Of a stretch of 37,259 nt of DNA, positions 1 to 7,504 are shown one piece after another (position 1 is the first letter of the stretch; each line of letters begins with the position of its first letter). The stretch lies in NCBI GenBank assembly GCA_031276815.1, contig JAISMJ010000092.1, positions 1 to 37,259 of the forward strand, read 5' to 3'. Source of the DNA: Treponema sp. Lineage in GTDB: Bacteria; Spirochaetota; Spirochaetia; Treponematales; Breznakiellaceae. The notes under the pieces were generated by a model. It saw only the letters and a list, made by a program, of their open reading frames with translations, was not told the DNA's origin and made no database searches. Position numbers and translations under genes: made by a program.

Positions 1-524
1 CTAGCCCAGATCGTTTGACTAATCTAATCTTGATCGTTCATCTGCTCTAACCGTGATCTGTTGGCTGATTCAATTCTGATCGCTTGACTGATCTAGCCAT
101 GATCAGTCGACTGATCTAAGCCTGATCAGTTGACTGATCTAGTACTAGATCAGCCGACTGATCTAAGCCTGATCAGTCGACTGATCTAACCGTGATCAGT
201 TGACTGATCTAATTCTGATCCCTCATCTGTTCTAACCTTGCTCGGTTGACCGATCCAATTCTGATCGCTTGACTGATCTAAGCCTGATCAGTTGACTGAT
301 CTAATTCTGATCGCTTGACTGATCTAGCCGTGATCATTCATCCGCTTTAACCGTGATCGGTTGACCGATCCAATTCTGATCGCTTGACTGATCTAGCCGT
401 GATCAGTCGACTGATCTAATTCTGATCCCTCATCTGCTCTAACCGAGATCTGTTGGCTGATTCAATTCTGATCGCTCACCCGATCTAGCCCTGCTCATTC
501 ATCCGCTCAAGCCCTGATCGCTCA
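1..524. repeat. Array A: 23-bp GATC-rich palindromic tandem repeat
   Basis: About 22 head-to-tail units of 23 bp run from the window edge (so the array is truncated) to about 524. The best units carry the perfect 16-bp palindrome GATCAGTCGACTGATC (units starting at 100, 170 and 400) followed by a 7-bp spacer such as TAATTC or TAGCCG. Unit starts fall at 31, 54, 77, 100, 123, 146 (24 bp), 170, 193 and so on up to 515. A trimeric 69-bp higher-order repeat is visible (units at 31/54/77, 216/239/262, 331/354/377 and 423/446/469). I count about 35 GATC sites. It lies downstream of the minus-strand LolA-like operon. The 131 bp between it and that gene are GC-rich and hold nothing I recognise. Confidence 0.95.
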
Positions 525-655
525 ACACATGGCGGCAACGTACGCCGGCGCGTAAGCCCGCGACCGCCCGCATGGGATGCGTTGGCTTGCGCGGGGCGAT
601 TGCGCCGCGGCATTGCAACAGCGCGGCTCTTGTCCGCGCCTCGCGCGCCGCTTCA

Positions 656-1408
656 TTACCGCTCCAGATTGCGCTGGCTAAAGACCGAATCCGCGATGGG
701 CTGATCAAGCGCCACCTGCCGCATAACAAAGGTCGTTTTGCTCCCCTTACGCAGCAGATCGCGCATTTCATACTCAACCGGAAACCGGCGCCCTTCGATG
801 AGCTGGGCGCGGAGCAAGGTAAATTCCTTGAGCTTCGCGCCGGAGAGCGCGTAGAGTTCGTAACGCGCCAGATCGCCGTGTTCTTTATCGATCCAGAGTT
901 TCCGTGTGGGATAGCTTTCCGTCTTCTTCTTTGCGGTGAGTTCGAGAATCCATACCTCCCTCCCATTGAAAACGCCGCTTCCGGTCAGTACCGGCGTGTA
1001 GCGGGCGGAGAGTTTCTCGTTCTCAATGGCGTCCTCATACGACAGATCGGAACCCATCATGGATTCTTTCAGCATGTGCCCCGAAATGAGCATCACTTCC
1101 TCCGTATCGGGCGAATACACGTACAACCGCGCGTTCTTCTTGAGGTACTTGGTTCCGTAGTCTTCAGGGTTGATAAACTCAATGAAACTGTCGCTGTTCC
1201 CCCGCGCCCACGCCTTCAGGGTCTTGACGTACCGCCGGTTCTGATACTCTATGATCATATCGCTTTCATACTGAATGGTGGAGAAGATTTCGTTCTCATC
1301 CACCCGCCGCAGCAGTTCCGCTGCCGAGGGCGTCTGCGCGTTGAGCGTCTGCGCGTGAAGCGCGGACAGCAGCGCCGCCGCCAGCCATACCGTTACATTC
1401 GTTTTCAT
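656..1408 (-). CDS. LolA-like outer-membrane lipoprotein-sorting protein
   Basis: A 250-residue exported protein. The start is the ATG at 1408, because AGGAGG (1415-1420) sits just upstream and the N-terminus MKTNVTVWLAAALLSALHAQ is a clean signal peptide. A longer reading from 1441 would bury it. The body is rich in beta strands with paired aromatic and charged residues (RKLWIDKEHGDLARYE, VWILELTAKK), typical of the COG2834 LolA/LolB-like half-barrel that binds lipid or lipoprotein acyl chains in the periplasm. It is the last gene of a four-gene minus-strand operon with an ABC ATPase and two FtsX/MacB-like permeases, which suggests it accepts a hydrophobic substrate from that transporter. 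The family call rests on pattern and context. The substrate (lipoprotein or another lipid) is inferred. Confidence 0.8.
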   Translation of the reverse strand: MKTNVTVWLAAALLSALHAQTLNAQTPSAAELLRRVDENEIFSTIQYESDMIIEYQNRRYVKTLKAWARGNSDSFIEFINPEDYGTKYLKKNARLYVYSPDTEEVMLISGHMLKESMMGSDLSYEDAIENEKLSARYTPVLTGSGVFNGREVWILELTAKKKTESYPTRKLWIDKEHGDLARYELYALSGAKLKEFTLLRAQLIEGRRFPVEYEMRDLLRKGSKTTFVMRQVALDQPIADSVFSQRNLER

Positions 1409-1505
1409 AATAAACCTCCTATAGTCTATGCGTTTCCACAACGCGCGCGCTCAAAACGCCGCGTTGCGTATAAGGGCGTACAGGACGCATCGCATCCTGC
1501 GCCAG

Positions 1506-2780
1506 TTACCGCCGCAACGCCTCCACCGGCTCGACAAACGCGCTTTTGAGCGAAGGGAACAGGGTGAACAGGGACGAGACGACGACGCCCAGAAGCCAGC
1601 TCCGCGCCAGAGCGCCGATGCTGAAACGGAAGAAAATCGCATTGGCCGCGGGCATTGCGGCAAACGCGCTTTCACCGGCAATGGACGTCCAGCGCAACGG
1701 GACATGCTGCCCTATGACCGTAACGATTCCGCCGAGAACCATGCCAACGGTTGCGCCGGTCATGGCGAGGAACAGGGATTCGAAGAAGAACACCGTAACG
1801 ATTTCCCGCCTCATCATGCCCAGACTGCCCATCATGCCGATTTCTTTGATCCGCTCGTGGATGATCATGGTGATCGTATTGACGATGAGCAGGCACGCCA
1901 CAATGAGGAACACCAGATACATCGCATAGTATACCGGCTGGTACATGTCCATCATCACGATCCAATACTGATCCGTCCATTCGGTAATCACGTCGTCCGC
2001 GTTAAAGAAGGGCGCCATGTCGCGGGCTATGCGGGCGCTCATGTCCGGAGACTCCGCATACACGACTATCTGCTGGCTGGCGTCGTTCAGCGAGAGCAGG
2101 CGCTGGAGGCGCGTGAAGTCCACGATGATCGTCTCCCGATCCATTTTTGCGTAATCGAACCGGAAGACGCCGGTCACTACCGGCGCCCAGAGTTTGTCCG
2201 AGAACTGGGATGAAACGGTCTTGAGAGGGATGCGGTCGCCGATCTTCAGCCCCGTCTTTTCCGCAAAGCGCAGCCCAATGGCGCACTCATTGCTGTCCGG
2301 CGCGGGATAGCGCCCTTCCACAAGCCCGTCCGTTTTGTCCGTGAAGTTGAAGTTGTGTACCGCCGTCTCCTCGCCCATAGTAACGCCCCACAGTCCCGCG
2401 TGTTTGACGACGCTTTCCTGCAAGGTCGCATAGGCGCTGATGCGGGGAAACGCGGCGCGGACGCCGGGTATGGCTTTGATCCGCTCCATCACGGACGCAA
2501 GGCTCGCGCCTTCCGCAACGGGGTACTGTACCGGCGAGTATTCGCTCTCCGCTTCATAGCGGGCTGACACCGCCCGCACATGCCCCAATTCAAACGTCTG
2601 CACCACGTCGTGCATACTTTGAAGCATACCGTCAATGAGCGATGAAAAAAAGATGATGAAAAACACCGCTATCGCCACCGCCGCGACGCAGAACATGGTC
2701 CGGCGCATGTTCCGAAATATGTTTCGGAACGCTATTGTTATGAGGGCTGCCGTTCCCCCGCGTTGTACCGCTTTGTTCAT
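1506..2780 (-). CDS. ABC transporter permease, FtsX/MacB (LolC/E-like) family
   Basis: A 424-residue inner-membrane permease. The topology is MacB-like: one TM helix near residues 29-50, a large periplasmic domain (about 55-275, MacB_PCD type), then three TM helices near 285-310, 330-360 and 390-412. The cytoplasmic coupling segment after TM2 reads ERIKEIGMMGSLGM, the FtsX-family signature that contacts the ATPase. AGGAGT precedes the ATG. It follows the first permease by 93 bp, and the LolA-like gene starts 97 bp downstream, so all four genes are probably one transcript. The two permeases differ in periplasmic domain size, as expected for a LolC/LolE-like heterodimer. Mechanotransmission of lipoprotein is an inference from family and context. 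Confidence 0.88.
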   Translation of the reverse strand: MNKAVQRGGTAALITIAFRNIFRNMRRTMFCVAAVAIAVFFIIFFSSLIDGMLQSMHDVVQTFELGHVRAVSARYEAESEYSPVQYPVAEGASLASVMERIKAIPGVRAAFPRISAYATLQESVVKHAGLWGVTMGEETAVHNFNFTDKTDGLVEGRYPAPDSNECAIGLRFAEKTGLKIGDRIPLKTVSSQFSDKLWAPVVTGVFRFDYAKMDRETIIVDFTRLQRLLSLNDASQQIVVYAESPDMSARIARDMAPFFNADDVITEWTDQYWIVMMDMYQPVYYAMYLVFLIVACLLIVNTITMIIHERIKEIGMMGSLGMMRREIVTVFFFESLFLAMTGATVGMVLGGIVTVIGQHVPLRWTSIAGESAFAAMPAANAIFFRFSIGALARSWLLGVVVSSLFTLFPSLKSAFVEPVEALRR

Positions 2781-2873
2781 ACTAATACTCCTGTTTCAAT
2801 TTATGCGCCCGCCGAAAGCGGGGCGTCTCGCCGTTGCCGGCGGCTATGCCGCCCGCCGCTGACAGAGCGGTAG

Positions 2874-4616
2874 TCATTCGAACCTCATGCTTTCCGTGAT
2901 CGCGTGCGTGGTTGCGCGGCGGGTGGGAAAAAACGCCATGAGGGAGGAAAGGACGGTCGCCGCAACGCCGCTGCCGATAATGGTTGACGGCTTCCATGTT
3001 CCCCGAAAGATGCCCGCAACGCGGTACCCCATAGCGCCGCCCATCTGTTCCATCATTTCAGAGAAGTCAACGCCGTATTTAACCATAGGATAGTTGATGA
3101 TACAGCCCAGAACTATTCCCAAGAGGGAGCCGAGCAGGCCGAGGAACGCGGCTTCCATCATATAGGTGAGTATGACCTGTCCGTCCGTCATGCCCATCGC
3201 CCGCATCATGCCGATCTCCTTGGTGCGTTCCAGAATGGCGAGGAGCATGGTATTGGAAATGCCGAAGAGCGCGAGGAAGAACAGAAGAAAGGTGAGAACC
3301 CGCGTCTGAGCCGAGTCCATCGCCTCAACCCCCAGATAATCGGCTGCGTAGTCGGTCCAGAAGAACACGTCAAGGCTCGGATCAAGGGTGAGACCCTGCC
3401 GCGCCAGCCCCGCGTCCAGCGCCGCGCGGATAGCCCGCGCGGTTTCCTTCTTGCTGTTCATGTCCGCTACGCCGAGCGCTTTGTCGCGGATGATGAGTTC
3501 CGTTACATGACCGTCAAGCATCATGCCCGCTTCGTCCTGTAACACGTCCATGGGCATATAGCCTATATTAAAATTGTTATAGGGATCAGGGGAATTGATT
3601 ATCCCCACAACCTTTGCGTTAATCACCTGATTAACGTGTCTGACCGCGCCGGAAAAGTCAACGCGGAGCATGGCGGCGAGCGCCGCGTCACATTTCGCCT
3701 CGTCCGTCTCGACCAACAGGTATGCGTGGGTCGGTTCGTCAAACTCATACGCCGCTCCGATAAGCGCCTGTTCCCGCGCCGTCAGCGCGTTCCAGAGGTT
3801 CGCGTCCCATGTATCCTTGCGGATACTGTCCGGCGCCATCTTGTAGTCAATGACCGCGGAGATACGTACGTCGTTGAACCCCGCGTCATCAATCAGTTTC
3901 CAAAGCCGGTCAATGTCCTCTTGCGGCGTGTCCCGTTTCAGCATCATCTTGCCCTTCGCCCGTTCTTCGGCGTAGTCCCGCGTTTCCGCGAACTGCGCTT
4001 TCGCTTCCATTTCCGCGTAACAGGAGCGGACAAACGCCGCATCATCGGGATTCGCCGTACTAGCGGCAATCAACGCCTCCAATTCGCGTACCGTGGGGCG
4101 CGTGGGAATCCCTATCTTGAGTTTCTCCGCGGTCATGGCGCCCATGGTTACGCCGAACTCGCCGTTCTTGATGGCGCGCCCGAATTCGACATAGCCGGTA
4201 TACGCCAGCGTCCGCGCTTCCGCGTCCGGATCAACCGCGTTCATCACCATAGGCGCGGAGCCGTTCATGGAATAGACGGTTCCCGAAAAGGTATAACGCG
4301 GCGCTACGTTGTAGCCGGCTTCATCCAGAATCTGCGCGTAGGTTTCCCAGCCCGCGAAATTCTCGTACGCCGGCATTTCGTCTTTCTTGTCAAAGTAGAG
4401 CCTTGTTTGCAGTTTCGCCGCGCCCATTTCGTAATTGATGATGTTCCGCCGCGATTCCAGCGCCATCCCCGCAAGCCAACTGTCCATCCAAATATACACC
4501 GTTACGCTTATCATAATGGCAAGACAAGTAATAACGGTTTTGACTTTATGCCGCGCCAAATTACGCAGCGCCATGCGTTTCAATTCCCAAACGCTCTGCA
4601 ATGTGCCGGACATCAT
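2874..4616 (-). CDS. ABC transporter permease, FtsX/MacB (LolC/E-like) family, large
   Basis: A 580-residue permease. TM1 lies near residues 25-45 (VKTVITCLAIMISVTVYIW), followed by an unusually large periplasmic part (about 50-430) and three C-terminal TM helices near 437-460, 484-510 and 543-565. The coupling motif ERTKEIGMMRAMGM follows TM2. The ATG overlaps the TGA of the ATPase gene by four bases (ATGA at 4613-4616), indicating translational coupling. The periplasmic domain is about 100 residues longer than in ordinary LolC/E and contains an alpha-helical Glu/Lys-rich insertion (around 170-230), so it may handle a lineage-specific substrate or partner. The 93-bp gap after it holds a GC-rich stretch with no evident promoter. 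Confidence 0.88.
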   Translation of the reverse strand: MMSGTLQSVWELKRMALRNLARHKVKTVITCLAIMISVTVYIWMDSWLAGMALESRRNIINYEMGAAKLQTRLYFDKKDEMPAYENFAGWETYAQILDEAGYNVAPRYTFSGTVYSMNGSAPMVMNAVDPDAEARTLAYTGYVEFGRAIKNGEFGVTMGAMTAEKLKIGIPTRPTVRELEALIAASTANPDDAAFVRSCYAEMEAKAQFAETRDYAEERAKGKMMLKRDTPQEDIDRLWKLIDDAGFNDVRISAVIDYKMAPDSIRKDTWDANLWNALTAREQALIGAAYEFDEPTHAYLLVETDEAKCDAALAAMLRVDFSGAVRHVNQVINAKVVGIINSPDPYNNFNIGYMPMDVLQDEAGMMLDGHVTELIIRDKALGVADMNSKKETARAIRAALDAGLARQGLTLDPSLDVFFWTDYAADYLGVEAMDSAQTRVLTFLLFFLALFGISNTMLLAILERTKEIGMMRAMGMTDGQVILTYMMEAAFLGLLGSLLGIVLGCIINYPMVKYGVDFSEMMEQMGGAMGYRVAGIFRGTWKPSTIIGSGVAATVLSSLMAFFPTRRATTHAITESMRFE

Positions 4617-5296
4617 GCGGCCTCGTCGCGTTCAACGCGACCGTCGCGGATATGTACCACGCGGCGGGCATACTCCATGACCATCTGATCGTGGGTAGAA
4701 AAAATAAACGTTGTTCCTTCGCTCTTGTTCAACGCCAGCATCAGTTCAAGAATCTCCCTGCCTATCGTGGAATCAAGATTCGCGGTCGGCTCATCAGCCA
4801 AAATAAGCGCGGGGCATTTCACTAATGCGCGGGCGATAGCTACCCGCTGCTGCTGTCCGCCGGACATTTCTTTGGGACGGCGGTTTTCCATGCCGCTGAG
4901 TCCCACATCGCTCAACGCGGCGCGTGAACGCTCCCGTATCTCCTTCCTGTCTACGCCGAGCAGGGTAAGCGGAAACGACACGTTCTCAATACAGGAAAGC
5001 ACCGGAATCAGGTTATACGCCTGAAAAATAAAGCCGATGCTCCGGCGGCGAAGCAGGGCGAGCTGTTTTTTGGAAAGCTCCGCCGTATTGATTCCCGCGA
5101 TACTGAGAGACCCGGCGGTAAGCGTATCAAGGCATCCCGCAAGATGCAGGAACGTCGACTTACCGCTGCCCGAAGGACCCGCAATAACGGCGAATTCGCC
5201 GCTCTCAAACCCCAGCGATATCCCGCGCAAGGCATGTACCGCTATTCCATTCAAATCATAGTCTTTAACGACGTCAACCGCCTGAACGGCTTTCAT
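4613..5296 (-). CDS. ABC transporter ATP-binding protein, LolD/MacB type
   Basis: A 227-residue nucleotide-binding subunit with all ABC motifs: Walker A GPSGSGKST (about 40-48), Q-loop in IFQAYNL, signature MSGGQQQR (about 144), Walker B ALILADEP, D-loop TANLDS and H-loop STHD. Length and sequence fit the LolD/MacB/FtsE branch that powers FtsX-type permeases rather than solute importers. It is the first gene of the minus-strand operon, with a good ribosome site (AGGAGGATACTT before the ATG) and a promoter at 5343-5371. It overlaps the next gene by 4 bp. Confidence 0.95.
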   Translation of the reverse strand: MKAVQAVDVVKDYDLNGIAVHALRGISLGFESGEFAVIAGPSGSGKSTFLHLAGCLDTLTAGSLSIAGINTAELSKKQLALLRRRSIGFIFQAYNLIPVLSCIENVSFPLTLLGVDRKEIRERSRAALSDVGLSGMENRRPKEMSGGQQQRVAIARALVKCPALILADEPTANLDSTIGREILELMLALNKSEGTTFIFSTHDQMVMEYARRVVHIRDGRVERDEAA

Positions 5297-5342
5297 AAGT
5301 ATCCTCCTTCAATGAAGCGCATTGTTCTAATAAACTAATACA

Positions 5343-5371
5343 ATAGTAACCAAGCTATGACAATAAGTCAA
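5343..5371 (-). promoter_or_regulatory. Sigma-70-type promoter of the ABC/LolA-like operon
   Basis: Reading the minus strand, TTGACT (5371-5366) and TACTAT (5348-5343) are separated by exactly 17 bp, about 45 bp upstream of the ATPase start codon. No competing motif was seen in the 220-bp gap to crcB, which otherwise holds nothing I recognise. Confidence 0.7.
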
Positions 5372-5518
5372 TACCTTTTTTAGATATTTTCCTACTATTC
5401 TTTGAAGGGAAAAGCGAAGTATCAAGCGCATAATAAGAAGGGTAGCTATATTTTCATAATAAGGTAATCCGGGAAGGTTATGCCGGTACAGCTTCCGTAT
5501 CAAGACGTTTGCCGTTAT

Positions 5519-5890
5519 TTACAGTAAGACTGTATTCAACTTCATGCCTAACAATACACATACTATACCCAACACATTATGGAGCAATATGTGTATTATT
5601 GCCTGTTTGATATTTCCATTTGTAATATATTGTACCGTTTCTAACGAATATGTTGAAAATGTTGTGTATCCGCCTAGAAACCCCGTTATTACGCCTAATT
5701 TCCATTTGCTGTCTAGTGAGAATAATTCAAAGAGAGGCGTTAGAAATCCTATTAATAATGCTCCTATGCAGTTTACAAACAGTGTTCCTAAAGGATATTT
5801 GTTATTGATACACGCAGTAATACATTGAGTTGATACATAACGCAGTAATGCTCCAAAGCCGCCGCCGATAATCACACATACATATCGCAT
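5519..5890 (-). CDS. crcB: Fluoride ion channel CrcB/FluC
   Basis: A 123-residue, four-TM protein with the family motifs: GGGFGALLRY near the N-terminus, PLGTLFVNCIGA in the second helix and the central GFLGGYTTFSTYSLE, which contains the Na+-site and phenylalanine-box residues. FluC proteins form dual-topology dimers that export fluoride. AAGGAGATTATAG precedes the ATG. The gene is clearly more AT-rich than its neighbours and uses A/T-ending codons throughout, which suggests recent acquisition. I looked for the fluoride riboswitch (crcB motif) in the upstream gap and did not find a convincing one. TTGACA on the minus strand (5965-5960) could be a -35 element, but the matching -10 is poor. 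Confidence 0.93.
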   Translation of the reverse strand: MRYVCVIIGGGFGALLRYVSTQCITACINNKYPLGTLFVNCIGALLIGFLTPLFELFSLDSKWKLGVITGFLGGYTTFSTYSLETVQYITNGNIKQAIIHILLHNVLGIVCVLLGMKLNTVLL

Positions 5891-6044
5891 CTATAATCTC
5901 CTTGTTCAGAGCTTTTATCAGAACGTTTATCCTCAATGTACTTGGTCTTTTACATGGTTTGTCAACGTAAGGGTATGTCTTTCATGTTTGCATCATAACA
6001 TGGTGCATAACACCGATACCCACATCAAAGTCGACAAAGACGGT

Positions 6045-6090
6045 CTATCTTTTCTGATAAAAAAACTATCTTTTTCATAAAAAATCTATC
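6045..6090 (+). repeat. Three direct repeats of CTATC(TTTT) upstream of the glgC promoter
   Basis: CTATCTTTT at 6045, CTATCTTTTT at 6066 and CTATC at 6086 are spaced 21 and 20 bp apart, two helical turns, each followed by an A-rich stretch. The third copy overlaps the -35 hexamer of the glgC promoter. They could be activator or repressor half-sites, though low complexity is an alternative explanation. Confidence 0.45.
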
Positions 6091-6117
6091 GACAGAATAG
6101 CAAACTTCCTTTATACT
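6089..6117 (+). promoter_or_regulatory. Sigma-70-type promoter of glgC
   Basis: TCGACA (6089-6094), a 17-bp spacer, then TATACT (6112-6117), about 50 bp upstream of the glgC ATG at 6169. Confidence 0.65.
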
Positions 6118-6168
6118 ATGAATATATACACTCCGGTAAAGACCGGATATTTTATCAGGGAGAAAACT

Positions 6169-7437
6169 ATGTCTGAAGTTTTATCTATTATATTAGGCGG
6201 TGGAAAGGGTACCCGTTTGTCTCCTTTAACTAAGGACCGGTCAAAGCCGGCTGTTCCATTCGGAGGAAAGTTTAGGCTTGTCGATATACCGATTTCAAAT
6301 TGTATCAATGCGAATCTGCGGCAGATATATATTTTGACTCAGTTTAATTCGGCATCTCTACATCTGCACATAGCCAAAACGTATACCTTTGACTCATTCT
6401 CAAAAGGCTTTGTAGAAATTCTCGCTGCCGAACAGACGCCGGAGCATACCGATTGGTACCAGGGGACGGCGGATGCGGTGCGGAAAAATTTCCAGCATTT
6501 CAGGACAGCGCATCCCGAGTATTACCTGATCCTTTCGGGTGATCAACTCTACCGTATGGACTTGCTTGATTTTTTGAGTAAGCATAAAGAGTCCGGCGCG
6601 GCTATTTCCATAGCCTGTACTTCGGTGGGCAGGCAGGACGCCAGCCAGCTTGGTATCCTCAAGGCGGATAAAAAGAACGTTGTTACGGAATTTCTTGAGA
6701 AACCGGGTCCTTCAAAAGATATTTCCAATTTCAAGGCGCCGGCGGAGATTACACCCGATAAGAATAAAGATTACTACCTTGCGTCAATGGGCATCTATGT
6801 GTTCAACGCCAAAACAATGGAAGAGTGTCTGAACAACGACCTCGCCGATTTTGGGAAAGAAATCATTCCAGAGGCGATCAAGCGGTTAAAAGTAAACGCC
6901 TATACGTTCAATGATTATTGGGAAGACATTGGGACTATCAAGAATTTTTACGAGGCGAATCTTGAGCTTACTACGATGAGACCGCGCTTCAATATTTACG
7001 ATGAACGGAGTCCGATTTATACGCACCGCCGCAATCTCCCGCCCTCAAAAATCAATTATGGCAGCATCAGCAAATCTATTACGGCGGAAGGGTGCATCAT
7101 CACTAATGCCACAATAAGCAACTCCATCGTTGGTTTGAGGACGTTGATTGAGAATGGGGCGAGTCTCAATGGCGTGATTTGTATGGGAGCGGATTACTAC
7201 GAATCGGAAATTACTAAAAGAACGAATATCGAAAAGCAAATTCCGAATATCGGCATAGGAAAAGGTTCTATTATCAAAGGCGCGATTATTGACAAGAATG
7301 CGGCGATTGGTGAAGGCTGCCGTATCGGTATAGATAATATACCACGAAATGACGGTGATTACGGTAATTATCATATTATTGACGGCATTATTGTTATCCC
7401 GAAAAACGCGGTGTTGTATCCGGGAACGGTAACATAA
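6169..7437 (+). CDS. glgC: Glucose-1-phosphate adenylyltransferase (ADP-glucose pyrophosphorylase)
   Basis: A 422-residue enzyme making ADP-glucose from glucose-1-phosphate and ATP, the committed step of glycogen synthesis. The start at 6169 is chosen for AGGGAG at 6157-6162 and because the family N-terminus MSEVLSIILGGGKGTRL begins there. The upstream in-frame ATG at 6118 lies within the promoter. Visible motifs are nucleotide-binding GGGKGTRLSPLT, DRSKPAVPFGGKFRLVD, the substrate region ILSGDQLYRMD, glucose-1-P-binding FLEKP and YWEDIGT, then a left-handed beta-helix C-terminal domain from about residue 300 (ISNSIVGLRTLIENGA, IGKGSIIKGAIIDKNA). It resembles the bacterial and plant small-subunit type. 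It appears monocistronic. Confidence 0.96.
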   Translation: MSEVLSIILGGGKGTRLSPLTKDRSKPAVPFGGKFRLVDIPISNCINANLRQIYILTQFNSASLHLHIAKTYTFDSFSKGFVEILAAEQTPEHTDWYQGTADAVRKNFQHFRTAHPEYYLILSGDQLYRMDLLDFLSKHKESGAAISIACTSVGRQDASQLGILKADKKNVVTEFLEKPGPSKDISNFKAPAEITPDKNKDYYLASMGIYVFNAKTMEECLNNDLADFGKEIIPEAIKRLKVNAYTFNDYWEDIGTIKNFYEANLELTTMRPRFNIYDERSPIYTHRRNLPPSKINYGSISKSITAEGCIITNATISNSIVGLRTLIENGASLNGVICMGADYYESEITKRTNIEKQIPNIGIGKGSIIKGAIIDKNAAIGEGCRIGIDNIPRNDGDYGNYHIIDGIIVIPKNAVLYPGTVT

Positions 7438-7464
7438 AAAAGGGGCAGCGGATTTCCGCTGCCC
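7436..7464 (-). terminator. Intrinsic terminator between convergent glgC and the barrel gene
   Basis: GGGCAGCGG (7443-7451) pairs with CCGCTGCCC (7456-7464) around a 4-nt loop. On the minus strand the hairpin is followed by six T (A run at 7436-7441), so it is a proper terminator for the 7505-8902 gene and a strong hairpin at the end of glgC. Confidence 0.8.
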
Positions 7465-7504
7465 TCCTTCGATACCCCATTGATAGGCGGCGCCCGTCGC
7501 TGAA

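Noticed and set aside
1-524. CRISPR array at the left edge
   Set aside because: Units are contiguous 23-mers without unique 30-40-bp spacers, and no cas genes are near. The same argument excludes CRISPR for the four other arrays.
572-1549. Long plus-strand frames opposite the LolA-like and permease genes
   Set aside because: They lie antisense to genes with clear ribosome sites, signal peptides and family motifs, and have Arg/His-rich composition typical of shadow frames.
3636-4688. 350-codon plus-strand frame opposite the large permease
   Set aside because: Arg/His/Val-rich antisense shadow of a confident FtsX-type permease; no ribosome site.
5891-6044. Fluoride riboswitch upstream of crcB
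   Set aside because: The conserved GGxGATG...AACCGCC pattern of the crcB RNA motif is not found on the minus strand.
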